A stretch of DNA of 64,000 bases, from assembly GCF_014280965.1 (NCBI RefSeq), contig NZ_JACODZ010000004.1, positions 186,001 through 250,000 of the forward strand, written 5' to 3'. This stretch comes from Echinicola salinicaeni (GTDB taxonomy: Bacteria > Bacteroidota > Bacteroidia > Cytophagales > Cyclobacteriaceae). Shown piece by piece: positions 48,136 to 58,410 of the stretch; position 1 is the stretch's first letter, and each line of letters begins with the position of its first letter. The position numbers and the translations under genes are program-made. Under the pieces are notes generated by a model. It was not told where the DNA came from and ran no database searches. It saw only the letters and a list, made by a program, of their open reading frames with translations.

Positions 48136-48151
48136 ATTTTTACATGAAACA
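48136..48151. promoter_or_regulatory. Degenerate parS-like site
   Basis: ATTTTTACATGAAACA agrees at 12 of 16 positions with the canonical parS TGTTTCACGTGAAACA; the right half (TGAAACA) is intact. It lies about 230 bases upstream of parA. It may be chance in AT-rich DNA. Confidence 0.25.
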
Positions 48152-48366
48152 GTTTGTTTTCCACATAGGCTTGTGGATACTCAATAACTGGTTGATTATT
48201 AATTTTCTGCGGGGTTTATTTTGTCCTGAAATCTATTGAAAAAACATGGTTATGCCCTGAAAATGGAGCAATATAGTAGGAATGCCGAAACCAAAATTCT
48301 TGAAGAAATGGGTGCTTATTGGTACAAATAAAAGTAAAGAGGAGGGGTCCGTTCAATAGGGGTAAA

Positions 48367-48402
48367 CTAAAAGGAGGAACGGTTTTACCATTCCTCCTTT
48401 TA
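48367..48402 (-). terminator. Terminator-like hairpin after yidC
   Basis: CTAAAAGGAGGAA / TTCCTCCTTTTAG pairs over 13 bp, plus GG/CC beyond one mismatch. It lies 26 bases past the yidC stop, with a modest T-run contained in the stem. Confidence 0.65.
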
Positions 48403-48428
48403 GCATTTCGTCCCAAATAAGGCTTTGC

Positions 48429-50225
48429 TTATTTTCTTTTTTTGCCAGCTTCGGCAGCTTTCATGGCTTCTTCCAATCTTGTTTGGAACTTGGACTTTTT
48501 CTTATTGGCATTTTTCTTTTTGTTGTCTTCAACTTTCTGACGGATTTTGTCATCATCCACAAAACGCTTGATCAAAGCTTGCTGACCAAATGTGACCATA
48601 TTGGAAACAAAATAGTAGAAACTCAAAGCCGCAGGATAAGAGTTAAGGACAAACATGAAGGTTACTGGCATGATATAACCAAGGTTCTTCATCGGTCCTT
48701 GCGCAGCCGTCAACTGGTTGTTGAAGCGTGTATAGACGATTTGGGAAACTGTCATCAACAAGGTGAAAAGACTCACGTGACTTCCATAAAAAGGAATGGT
48801 AAATGGTAGGTTGATGATGGAGTCGTAAGTCGAAAGATCATGCGCCCAAAGGAAAGGTTCTTGCCTTAATTCGATTGAGTTAGGGAAGAAGAAGAACATG
48901 GCAAATAGGAATGGCATCTGCAACAACATCGGCAAGCAACCACTTATCGGGCTTACTCCCAGTTGTCCAAAGAGCTTCATTTGCTCTTGTTGCATTTTTG
49001 TAGGATCGTCTCCGTATTTTTCCTTGAGTTCATCGATTTCCGGCTTGATGACCCTCATTTTGGCCATTCCAATATAGGACTTGTAGGTCAAAGGGAAAAG
49101 GGCTGCCTTAATGATGAATACAATCAGAATAATGATAATTCCATAGTTGGAAAAGAGTTTCTCCAATACATGGAACAAATTGACAATGATGTATTTGTTG
49201 ACCCAGCTAACAAAGAAGTAGCCCATGTCCACGTTCCTCTCAAATTCAGGACTTACCTTTTTTAAGAGTTTGTAATTATTAGGACCAAAGAAATAGCTGT
49301 TATTGGCTTGGCCATTCACCATATTTATTGAAAGGCTGGCTGTCATATCCTTAACTGACATGGTGTCTGTAGGAGTGGCTTGCACTAGATTGACATCCGA
49401 GAACTGGTCATCGGCGATCAAACCTGCACTAAAGAAGCGCTGTTTAAATGAAACCCATTTTACTGGAGTAGCAAGTTGCTCGTTGTCCTCATCAGAAGAA
49501 GCACTCAAGTTATCAAAATCACCTTCTTTGGTGAAATAGTTTATATGTGTTTTCCTTCTAGATTCACTGATATCGGCTTCCTGCTTTTTCAGTTTATTGT
49601 CCCAAGTAATGGCAATTCGCTGATCAGTCAAGCTGTTGATGCCATTGGCTGAGATACTTTGGGCAAGCGTATATTTGTCCGATTGAAGTGTATAAATCCT
49701 TTTGATACTACCAGAGCCTGTATTGGCGGTGAAAGTAAGTTTCTGAGCAGCATTATCTTCAATGGTGGTATTTTCAATACTGGAATTGAAATAGAACTCA
49801 TTTAGGCTGATAGGGCCTTTACTTGTTTGAAGCTGATAATCAATGGCGGCACTTTCCTCATCAATAAGCAGGAGAGGCTCTTTTGACCAGGTTTTAAAGT
49901 CTTTAAGTTCAACACTTTTTATCTCACCACCTTTAGAAGAGAAAATGATTTTTACCAAATCATTTTCTAAAACAACTTGCTCCTCATTGCCTGATACCAA
50001 GGCCGCAAATTCTCCATACTGCTGTTGGTTTTGGAGGTTTTGTAGGCTGTCAGGTAAAGTGACCGGAGTTGTTTCTGCCGCTTGAGGAGAAGGTTTCTCG
50101 GTTATGGCTTCTGTAGTAGTGGTACTTTGCTCATCTGTTACTGGCTGCGGTTCACTGAAAAAGAAAGTGTAAACCAAAAGCACAGCTGCGAAAAGGATAA
50201 GCCCTGTCGCTTGATTTCTGTCCAT
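48429..50225 (-). CDS. yidC: Membrane protein insertase YidC
   Basis: Inserts membrane proteins alone or with SecYEG. 598 residues: a first membrane helix (GLILFAAVLLVYTFFFSEP), a large periplasmic domain (about 60-340) and the C-terminal insertase core with GIIIILIVFIIKAALFPLTYKSY, a hydrophilic hairpin (PEIDELKEKYGDDPTKMQQEQM), GCLPMLLQMPFLFAMF and a Lys-rich tail that can bind ribosomes. It follows pyrG with a 56-base gap and a hairpin between. Confidence 0.97.
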   Translation of the reverse strand: MDRNQATGLILFAAVLLVYTFFFSEPQPVTDEQSTTTTEAITEKPSPQAAETTPVTLPDSLQNLQNQQQYGEFAALVSGNEEQVVLENDLVKIIFSSKGGEIKSVELKDFKTWSKEPLLLIDEESAAIDYQLQTSKGPISLNEFYFNSSIENTTIEDNAAQKLTFTANTGSGSIKRIYTLQSDKYTLAQSISANGINSLTDQRIAITWDNKLKKQEADISESRRKTHINYFTKEGDFDNLSASSDEDNEQLATPVKWVSFKQRFFSAGLIADDQFSDVNLVQATPTDTMSVKDMTASLSINMVNGQANNSYFFGPNNYKLLKKVSPEFERNVDMGYFFVSWVNKYIIVNLFHVLEKLFSNYGIIIILIVFIIKAALFPLTYKSYIGMAKMRVIKPEIDELKEKYGDDPTKMQQEQMKLFGQLGVSPISGCLPMLLQMPFLFAMFFFFPNSIELRQEPFLWAHDLSTYDSIINLPFTIPFYGSHVSLFTLLMTVSQIVYTRFNNQLTAAQGPMKNLGYIMPVTFMFVLNSYPAALSFYYFVSNMVTFGQQALIKRFVDDDKIRQKVEDNKKKNANKKKSKFQTRLEEAMKAAEAGKKRK

Positions 50226-50249
50226 AATATTAGATTTCTGAAATCCGTA

Positions 50250-50270
50250 AAGGGGCCATTATAGCCCCTT
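50250..50270 (-). terminator. Small hairpin between pyrG and yidC
   Basis: AAGGGGC / GCCCCTT with a 7-base loop and no strong T-run. It may attenuate rather than end transcription from pyrG into yidC. Confidence 0.45.
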
Positions 50271-50281
50271 CCGAAATTGTT

Positions 50282-51958
<1,677 letters not shown>

Positions 51959-52089
51959 TTATTGACTTGAGGGAGGAGGAATGGATTAAAATTTTGTTTC
52001 TCCTTCCAAGATAGCCCACAGGAATGATTTGTCACTAAATTGAGACTTGAATTATCTTTGTGCTTGATTGCTAAGGTATTAATGAAAAA

Positions 52090-52131
52090 ATCAAAAGAGG
52101 CCATCCGCCGTGGCGGATGGCCTCTTTTGAT
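52090..52131 (-). terminator. Long perfect hairpin after the 47-residue protein gene
   Basis: Each arm is 20 bases (52090-52109 and 52112-52131), perfectly complementary with a two-base centre; the core is GGCCATCCGCC. T-rich sequence follows on the minus strand (TTTTTTCATT). It should terminate very strongly. It could also be a dispersed palindromic repeat used as a terminator. Confidence 0.8.
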
Positions 52132-52149
52132 ATGCACAAGTGGCTGATA

Positions 52150-52293
52150 TTATTTAGAGAAATCTTTTTTAAGTTCCTCAACATCCACGTTTTTGATTAC
52201 AGGCTTAGCATTTAATTGCTTGATCTTGATTACACGCGTAACTTGTCTTTGCCTATTTCTTCTAGCTTTTCTCTTTAATGTAGTAACTGCCAT
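52150..52293 (-). CDS. Small, very basic protein (47 residues), possibly ribosome-associated
   Basis: MAVTTLKRKARRNRQRQV… with a tail VIKNVDVEELKKDFSK: an extremely basic first half and an acidic/basic helical end. I recall similar small conserved proteins in many Bacteroidota (TTLKRKARxNRxR near the start, PVIKNVDVE near the end), but no function. The composition is like that of small ribosomal proteins. The frame runs 23 codons further upstream, but those codons look non-coding and ATG 52293 is preferred. Its own strong terminator supports a real gene. Confidence 0.7.
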   Translation of the reverse strand: MAVTTLKRKARRNRQRQVTRVIKIKQLNAKPVIKNVDVEELKKDFSK

Positions 52294-52453
52294 ATCTATT
52301 CGAGTTTTAGTTCTATTCCAAACGAAGGGCAAAGGTAGGGAAAATATTTGTATATTCATCATGATGTATTTGAAAAATAAGCAAGTGAGCGTGGCTACGG
52401 TCGTAAAATGTAGTTAATCTCAAAAAAAATAGCTGCTACTTCATAAACTATTT

Positions 52454-52461
52454 TAATTTTG
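52454..52461 (+). promoter_or_regulatory. -7 promoter element before the gene at 52488
   Basis: TAATTTTG is an exact TAnnTTTG match, 27 bases before the ATG. No clear TTG upstream. Confidence 0.45.
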
Positions 52462-52487
52462 CCGTTTAAATAAATAAAAATTAGCAA

Positions 52488-52955
52488 ATGGAAATAAATA
52501 CCATTGTCCGTTTACTACGAGAAAATGGCCGGGTTTGTCTTCAGGAAGGGGCCGGGAGAAAAATTGAATTGATCAACCCGGATCTTTACGATGAAAATCT
52601 TGACCAGTCGGCGATATATTTACTGACTGATTTGTTTCAAATTCGAGCCTTGGCAGGTCAGTTTTCTGAAATTGCCTTGGATATAGTGGAATATGCCACC
52701 AAACCAACCATTTATACTTCACTGGCCAGTCCATTATTGGTAAAGGGGCCTGTGGAAGAAGGGAAAGTGAAGTTCAGTATTTTGAAACAGGGATTTTGGA
52801 ATAAAGTGGTTTTTAGTTTTAGTAGGCCGTTATTGTATAAAGAAGTTTTTGAGCAGGAGGAAGCGGGGACTGTCAAAGAAAAGTTTCCTTTGTTTCGATC
52901 GGATGTGAAGCGACTGTTTTTAAGTCCTGAGGGTGATGTCAAAATAGGTGATTAA
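52488..52955 (+). CDS. Hypothetical protein coupled to the CCA-adding enzyme
   Basis: 155 residues, soluble, no signal peptide. It begins MEINTIVRLLRENGRVCLQEGAGRK and ends RSDVKRLFLSPEGDVKIG. A mix of beta strands and helices; no motif I can assign. Its stop codon shares a base with the ATG of the tRNA nucleotidyltransferase gene (TAATG), so the two are translationally coupled, which hints at a role in tRNA processing or quality control. That is inference from linkage only. Confidence 0.72.
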   Translation: MEINTIVRLLRENGRVCLQEGAGRKIELINPDLYDENLDQSAIYLLTDLFQIRALAGQFSEIALDIVEYATKPTIYTSLASPLLVKGPVEEGKVKFSILKQGFWNKVVFSFSRPLLYKEVFEQEEAGTVKEKFPLFRSDVKRLFLSPEGDVKIGD

Positions 52956-54376
52956 TGAATTTATCGAAAGAAATAGCAGCGATTGAAGTAATCAAGAGAG
53001 TAGGGACTTGTGCAGATGAATTGGGTGTGGATGCATATGTAGTAGGTGGATTCGTAAGGGATTTGTTATTAAAGCGGCCAAGCAAAGATATAGATTTTGT
53101 CTGTGTAGGCAGTGGGATAGAGCTGGCCAAAAAAGTAGCAGATTCTTTTGATCATCATGTGCCATTGTCGGTTTTTAAAAACTTCGGCACGGCCATGATT
53201 AAGTTGGATGATTGGGAATTGGAATTTGTAGGGGCCAGAAAGGAGTCCTACAGGCAGCATTCCAGAAAACCTATTGTCGAAGATGGTACATTGAAAGAAG
53301 ACCAGGAACGAAGGGATTTTACTATCAACGCTTTGGCGATATCTATTAATCAGGCAAATTTTGGGGAATTGATAGATCCTTTTGATGGGGTGAAAGACCT
53401 CAAGAGAAAGATCATCAAAACACCTTTGGACCCTGATACCACTTTTTCTGATGATCCTCTTCGTATGATGCGTGCGGTACGTTTTGCTACGCAGTTGAAG
53501 TTTGATATTGAGCCTAGTACATTTGATGGCTTGATGAGGAATACCTCCAGGCTGGAGATCATATCAGGGGAGCGTATTATTGATGAGTTGAATAAGATTA
53601 TCCTATCTGAAAAGCCCAGCTATGGTTTTAAACTACTTTTTGTAAGTAAACTATTGCATCAGTTTTTCCCTGAAATGGTAGATTTACAAGGGGTGGATTC
53701 GGTAGGAGACAAATCCCATAAGGATAATTTTTACCATACGTTACAAGTGTTGGATAATATCTGTGATTTTACGGATGATTTATGGTTAAGGTGGGCGGCC
53801 ATCATGCATGATATTGCAAAGCCAGTTACCAAGAGATTCAATAAAAAAGTAGGATGGACATTCCATGGGCATGAGGATAAAGGGGCTCGAATGACACCCA
53901 AAATTTTCAGAAAACTCAAATTACCTATGGATGAGCGCATGAAATATGTGCAGAAATTAGTAAGATTGCATTTACGGCCAATCGCATTGGTCAATGATAA
54001 GGTCACAGACTCTGCGGTAAGAAGGTTGGTTTATGAAGCGGGAGATGATGTTGAAGATTTGATGAATTTGTGTAGAGCGGATGTGACTTCTAAGAATCCG
54101 AACAGGGTAAAGCGATTTCTGGCGAATTTTGATAAGGTGGAGCAAAAAATCCAGGAAGTAGAAGAGAAGGATCAGGTTCGGAATTTTCAACCCCCTGTAT
54201 CAGGAGAGGAAATAATGGAAATTTTTGGTCTTTCACCATCAAAAATTGTCGGAGAAATAAAAGAAGAAATAAAAGAAGCTATATTAGAAGGTCAAATTGA
54301 GAACAATAAAGAACAGGCTATTCAGTTAATGTTTAAGTTGGCTGAAGCAAAGGGGATTACCAAAAAGGAAAATTAG
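52955..54376 (+). CDS. CCA-adding / tRNA nucleotidyltransferase with HD domain
   Basis: 473 residues of the class II nucleotidyltransferase family. GGFVRDLLL at 31-39 and the catalytic DID at 45-47 form the active site; then come the RRDFTINAL and DPLRMMRAVRFA blocks, and an HD domain with IMHDIAKP and HGHEDKG. It adds or repairs the 3'-CCA of tRNA; poly(A) polymerase of the same family is the alternative. The tRNA-Leu gene in this window has no encoded CCA, so such an enzyme is required. Confidence 0.9.
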   Translation: MNLSKEIAAIEVIKRVGTCADELGVDAYVVGGFVRDLLLKRPSKDIDFVCVGSGIELAKKVADSFDHHVPLSVFKNFGTAMIKLDDWELEFVGARKESYRQHSRKPIVEDGTLKEDQERRDFTINALAISINQANFGELIDPFDGVKDLKRKIIKTPLDPDTTFSDDPLRMMRAVRFATQLKFDIEPSTFDGLMRNTSRLEIISGERIIDELNKIILSEKPSYGFKLLFVSKLLHQFFPEMVDLQGVDSVGDKSHKDNFYHTLQVLDNICDFTDDLWLRWAAIMHDIAKPVTKRFNKKVGWTFHGHEDKGARMTPKIFRKLKLPMDERMKYVQKLVRLHLRPIALVNDKVTDSAVRRLVYEAGDDVEDLMNLCRADVTSKNPNRVKRFLANFDKVEQKIQEVEEKDQVRNFQPPVSGEEIMEIFGLSPSKIVGEIKEEIKEAILEGQIENNKEQAIQLMFKLAEAKGITKKEN

Positions 54377-54383
54377 TAATTGT

Positions 54384-55100
54384 ATGAATAAGTTTAAATT
54401 TACCGCATTAGCGTTGTTTATGATCAGCTGTGGGGTGATGGCACAGGAAGGAAATTCAAATAGCCAACCCACAAAAATGGATAGCAGTCAAAAGGCTACT
54501 GACCAAGCAGCAATAAATATTTACCAAATGGCGCTGAGGTATAATGATCCAGCAGTGGCCAAGAGTAAATTATATGAGTTGATCGAGAAGTATCCCGGAA
54601 ATCTGTTTTATGCAGAAAGATTATCAAAATTGTATTTTGAACTTGAACAGTATAGTTCTGCAGCCCTAGTGGCATTGGATGTGTTGAAGGCAGATGATGA
54701 AAATATTCCGGCATTGGAAATAGCGGCTTATTCATTGGAGCAGCTTGGAGCCTTGGATAGGGCTTTGCCGCATTTTGAGTCTTTACACTTACTGTCTGGA
54801 GACCTTTTTAGCTTATATAAAACTTCTTACCTTCAATATTCTTTGAAGAAATATGATGAAGCTTTGAATTCGGTGGATATGTTGATAAAAAACAATAAAT
54901 CAGAAGAGGAGAAGCTGACCTTTCCTAAAAAGGATAACAGTACCCAGGATGTGAGCATGAAAGCAGCAGCCTTGAATTTGAAAGGGCTGATATACAAAGA
55001 ACAGGGGAGTACTTCAGAAGCAAAAGCGGCATTTGAGGCTGCTCTGGCAAATGCTCCGGAGTTTGAGATTGTACAGGATAATTTGAAAGAGCTTAATTGA
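54384..55100 (+). CDS. Exported tetratricopeptide-repeat protein
   Basis: 238 residues with a signal peptide (FTALALFMISCGVMAQ); ISCG could be a lipobox, but the mature end after AQ fits ordinary cleavage. About four TPR units follow (for example YAERLSKLYFELEQYSSAALVALDVL, and the final KGLIYKEQGSTSEAKAAFEAALANAPE). It starts eight bases after the tRNA nucleotidyltransferase gene and is followed by a clear terminator, making it the third gene of that transcript. Function unknown. Confidence 0.82.
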   Translation: MNKFKFTALALFMISCGVMAQEGNSNSQPTKMDSSQKATDQAAINIYQMALRYNDPAVAKSKLYELIEKYPGNLFYAERLSKLYFELEQYSSAALVALDVLKADDENIPALEIAAYSLEQLGALDRALPHFESLHLLSGDLFSLYKTSYLQYSLKKYDEALNSVDMLIKNNKSEEEKLTFPKKDNSTQDVSMKAAALNLKGLIYKEQGSTSEAKAAFEAALANAPEFEIVQDNLKELN

Positions 55101-55133
55101 TTATAGGTTAAGCAAGATATTGAATATGATAAG

Positions 55134-55160
55134 GCCACTCTATAAAGAGTGGCTTTTTTA
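55134..55160 (+). terminator. Terminator of the 52.5-55.1 kb transcript
   Basis: GCCACTCT / AGAGTGGC with a 4-base ATAA loop, then TTTTTTATT. Confidence 0.85.
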
Positions 55161-55251
55161 TTGCCAAGGAGTAAGGTTGTTCGAGCGAGGTAGGCTTTAT
55201 TTATTTGGGTAGCTTTAAAAATGTATTGGGGCCCATATGGAGAAAAGAAAA

Positions 55252-55280
55252 AGCTCCAGAATGAAAAGGCTTCTGGAGCT
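55252..55280 (-). terminator. Terminator of the S41 protease gene
   Basis: AGCTCCAGAA / TTCTGGAGCT, a 10-bp stem with a 9-base loop, followed on the minus strand by TTTTTCTTTTC. Confidence 0.82.
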
Positions 55281-55296
55281 AAATTGAAATGTATGT

Positions 55297-56718
55297 TTAT
55301 TTTTGAAGTTTTATAGGGCTTTCGATCATTTTTCCGAATCTGGCCTTTGTTTTTAGACTATTGTCAAGGACTTTTCGGTCTAGGGTTTTTAATCTATCGC
55401 CACTGCTGATACCAGTGATTTGCTCAATGACACCTTTAAGCAAAACTTCATTCGTATCGCCAAATGGTAAAAGCCTATAAGCAAATTCGTTTATAGGAAT
55501 GTTTGGGCTGAAGCCCTCACCGTATTCAGATTGATTTTGGCTATTGAAACTTTTAGAAACGATGGGAAGCATGCCATAGTCATTGTCTTCATTCTCTTCG
55601 TCTTCAATTGGTATGGATCCCACGTTTTTACCATAAGTGGTTTCGCCGACAATAACTACGTTTAGGAAAGGTTTTAGACCATTGATGATCAGTTCACTGG
55701 AAGAGGCTGTGCTGCCAGTTGCTATGACATAAATCGTGTTTGAACCAAGTAAACTCCCAATGTTTTGACTTTTGCTTTTGAATCGGTTGGTCAGCGAGGC
55801 TTCTCCATATAACTCTATATAATCAGGCTGTACATTGCTGTTATATTCTGTTTTGGAAAATATATCATTTTCGGTAGCGTTTGGAGCTATTAGGCTGGCT
55901 AAATTAACAGCGCTACTCACATAGCCTCCTCCATTATACCTTAAGTCTAAAACGAATTCATTGATGCCTTTCGCTTTAAAATCAGAAAATACTTCATCCA
56001 GTTCCTGGTTATACTCGGTATTGTCCCCAGGGGCAAAGAAATTATATACTAGATAGCCTATTTTTTTGTCACCAATGGTGTAAACAGAATCCATAAAGAG
56101 CGGGTTTTCTGAAAATATGGTCGTGCTTACCTCTACAGGATCTTCAATTGGTAAATAGGTTTCTTCACCATCATCGTATCTGTACATGTTAAGCGTATGT
56201 GTTTCTTCTGTTGCTCCTAATAAATCTTGGTAATTGTTTAGGGTGATTTGGGTATCATTTATGCCCACAATTACATCATCTCTTTTAATTCCGGCGGCTT
56301 CTGCAGGGCTGCCTTTTTTAACATAAAGCACTACGGCTATGACGTTATTGTTGGCTTCACTTTCTCTAAAGAGTGTGTATTCATAACCAGCTTCTTTGCT
56401 GGTGCCTTCTAGGGCGCTCAAAAGTTCTTGAAAGTTGGGGTAAATAATGGAAAAACGATCCTGATTTACCAAAAGCTCGTTGAAATACTCTTCTGGATCG
56501 GACTCTTCATTGATGGGGTTATTCATACTAGCATGCCAGTAGTACCAATAGTCCATGTTTACCTGTATCCAATTGTTGATAATGACATTGGGGTTTTCAG
56601 GGGTGTTGTCATCTGGGTTAGAAGGCTTTTCTGAGTCCTTGCAGGAAGTGATGAAAATGGATAGGGATAAAATAAGAACTGTTAATATTCGAAAATTTCT
56701 TGTGGGGATCATAAGCAT
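55297..56718 (-). CDS. S41-family (C-terminal-processing-type) peptidase, lipoprotein
   Basis: 473 residues. A lipoprotein signal ends in ITSC (Cys26), followed by a disordered Asp/Pro/Asn stretch. An N-terminal helical domain leads to a PDZ domain (VVLYVKKGSPAEAAGIKRDDVIVGIND) and an S41 catalytic domain: FVLDLRYNGGG, the nucleophile Ser in TGSTASSSE near residue 335 and Lys in TYGKNVGS. It probably cleaves or clears exported proteins at the envelope. An ATG two codons in is an alternative start. Monocistronic. Confidence 0.9.
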   Translation of the reverse strand: MLMIPTRNFRILTVLILSLSIFITSCKDSEKPSNPDDNTPENPNVIINNWIQVNMDYWYYWHASMNNPINEESDPEEYFNELLVNQDRFSIIYPNFQELLSALEGTSKEAGYEYTLFRESEANNNVIAVVLYVKKGSPAEAAGIKRDDVIVGINDTQITLNNYQDLLGATEETHTLNMYRYDDGEETYLPIEDPVEVSTTIFSENPLFMDSVYTIGDKKIGYLVYNFFAPGDNTEYNQELDEVFSDFKAKGINEFVLDLRYNGGGYVSSAVNLASLIAPNATENDIFSKTEYNSNVQPDYIELYGEASLTNRFKSKSQNIGSLLGSNTIYVIATGSTASSSELIINGLKPFLNVVIVGETTYGKNVGSIPIEDEENEDNDYGMLPIVSKSFNSQNQSEYGEGFSPNIPINEFAYRLLPFGDTNEVLLKGVIEQITGISSGDRLKTLDRKVLDNSLKTKARFGKMIESPIKLQK

Positions 56719-57178
56719 TGGATCTTAAATGAAAATAATATTCAAGAATTTACTTTATTCTACTCAACAAGAGTAGGGTTAAGCAAATATCAATTTAAGA
56801 TTATTAACGAAATAAAAGTACTGGTTAGACTAAAAAAATGGAATTAATATATGGTTGTGGGGAAAGCTAGTAGCTGGAAGAGGAATTTTCTTGAGCCAAA
56901 TCCAATATAATAAAATACCTTTTTTGGGGTATATGAAAAAAGTTTTAAGCTCATTAGTTTTGAAGATGTATTTATTGTTATTAAATGATAATCCAACAAG
57001 CGTGTAGTTTTCTGCCTCATTGTGTAAAATTGGGTAGGGATTTCTACAAGTGTAATTAGGTAGTTGTATTTTAATCGCCCAAAATAATCGTGTACAGTCA
57101 AACCTGGCTTGGTGGCATTTAAATTGTTTAATTGTTATAAAGTATAAAATATCTTACTGAACTGATAAGTTTTTTATT
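56719..57178. other. 460-base AT-rich intergenic region
   Basis: Between divergent S41 protease and transferase genes. A minus-strand frame of 85 codons (56844-57101) exists but has no coding character. No repeat or RNA structure is obvious. A weak -7-like TATCTTAC lies at 57150-57157 before the transferase gene. Confidence 0.45.
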
Positions 57179-58330
57179 ATGATTCAATTATTTACAAGTC
57201 TGATTTCATTTTTTGTTGGAATATTGGTGATTCCAATCATTATTAAAATCATTAAGAAAAAGAATATTTTGGATAAACCTGGAGGCAGGAAAATCCATAA
57301 AGAGGCCATCCCTTCCATGGGTGGCATAGGTATATTCCTAGCAATGCTCGCAGGATTAGCATTGTCTTTAAACCTTGAAGAATTAAGCCAGATTCGATTT
57401 TTGTTGCTAGGCAGTGGGGTGATGTTTGTATTGGGACTTCAGGATGACTTGGTTGAATTGACTCCTTTACAAAAGCTATTGGGGCAATTGTTCGCTATAT
57501 CGATCGTGGTTGTCCTGGGTGATATTCGGGTTAGCAGTTTTTATGGCTTCTTAGGTGTGGGAGAGCTTCCGTTATGGTTGAGTTATTCACTGACCATTTT
57601 TACGGTGGTTGGTTTGACCAATGCCTTTAATTTGGTGGATGGCTTGGATGGGCTGGCAGGAACCTTAAGTTTGATCTCATTTTTGTTTTTAGGAGCTTGG
57701 TTTTTGTTGACAGGGTTTCATGTATATGGTGTGCTGGCCTTGTCTGTGTCAGGTGGGATTTTGGCATTTATGGTATATAATTGGCATCCTGCAAAAATTT
57801 TTATGGGGGATACAGGTTCTTTGACCATCGGATTTTTAATGGCTATTCTAGCAATATTTTTTGTTGAAGCGAATGGAGTGAAATTAAATGAAAACCATTA
57901 TTTGAAATTTCAAGCACCGATTACAGCAGGTCTGGCATTGGTGTTGGTTTCTTGTATAGATACCCTGAGGGTTTTTGTGAAAAGAATCCGAAATGGGAAA
58001 CCACCAATGGCGGCAGATAAATCTCACGTTCATCATTTTTTGATGAGGATGAATATGAGGCATGATCAAGTGGCTATTGTTTTGGGCTTAATCAAGCTTG
58101 GTTTTTTGTTCCTAGTGATCAGCTTTGCTTCCTATTCGGATAATTTATTGCTTCCAATGGTTGTTGGAGGGGTGATTGGGCTTTGCCTGTTTTTAGATGC
58201 TGTGACCTTGAAAAAGGTAAAGAAAATAGCCAAGTCCTCACCGAGGATTTTGGAACTAAGTTCATCCCAGCCTATGGACATGGAGCAAAGGCGGCGCAGA
58301 GAATCGGTTATGGAGAAAGAGACAGCTTAG
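57179..58330 (+). CDS. WecA/TagO-type undecaprenyl-phosphate sugar-1-phosphate transferase
   Basis: An inner-membrane enzyme of the MraY/WecA family that starts polysaccharide synthesis by moving a HexNAc-1-phosphate to undecaprenyl phosphate. 383 residues, about eleven membrane segments. Family blocks: GGRKIHKEAIPSMGG near residue 40, DD at 89-90, NAFNLVDGLDGLAG, GDTGSLTIGFL and HVHHFLMRM. The MraY-specific pentapeptide-binding features are not evident, so O-antigen or exopolysaccharide initiation is likelier than murein. The C-terminus is a charged tail of about 40 residues. Confidence 0.88.
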   Translation: MIQLFTSLISFFVGILVIPIIIKIIKKKNILDKPGGRKIHKEAIPSMGGIGIFLAMLAGLALSLNLEELSQIRFLLLGSGVMFVLGLQDDLVELTPLQKLLGQLFAISIVVVLGDIRVSSFYGFLGVGELPLWLSYSLTIFTVVGLTNAFNLVDGLDGLAGTLSLISFLFLGAWFLLTGFHVYGVLALSVSGGILAFMVYNWHPAKIFMGDTGSLTIGFLMAILAIFFVEANGVKLNENHYLKFQAPITAGLALVLVSCIDTLRVFVKRIRNGKPPMAADKSHVHHFLMRMNMRHDQVAIVLGLIKLGFLFLVISFASYSDNLLLPMVVGGVIGLCLFLDAVTLKKVKKIAKSSPRILELSSSQPMDMEQRRRRESVMEKETA

Positions 58331-58342
58331 CGATGATCCAAT

Positions 58343-58387
58343 AATAAGCAATGCGGCCATCCTCATGGGATGGCCGCATTGCTTATT
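58343..58387. terminator. Long perfect terminator hairpin
   Basis: Arms of 20 bases (58343-58362 and 58368-58387) with a 5-base loop; the core is GCAATGCGGCCATCC. It separates convergent genes and has only short T-runs, so its strength lies in the stem. Confidence 0.8.
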
Positions 58388-58410
58388 GAAAAAGGTGAGC
58401 CATTGATGTA

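Larger units (their letters stand above)
47909..48428. other. AT-rich gene-free region upstream of parA; possible replication origin
   Basis: 520 bases with no supportable gene. It holds two DnaA-box-like 9-mers in inverted orientation (TTTTCCACA at 48157-48165 and TGTGGATAC at 48172-48180, each one mismatch from TTATCCACA), a very AT-rich tract with a palindromic ATTTAAT…ATTAAAT near 48050, and a parS-like site. Position beside parAB and yidC supports an origin. Two boxes are few, so this is a candidate only. The parA promoter must also be here. Confidence 0.35.

Noticed and set aside
48216-48416. Minus-strand frame of 66 codons downstream of the origin-like region
   Set aside because: It covers the hairpin after yidC, has no recognisable motif and an odd composition; probably chance.
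56844-57101. Minus-strand frame of 85 codons in the 460-base gap
   Set aside because: AT-rich chance frame without ribosome site or family resemblance.
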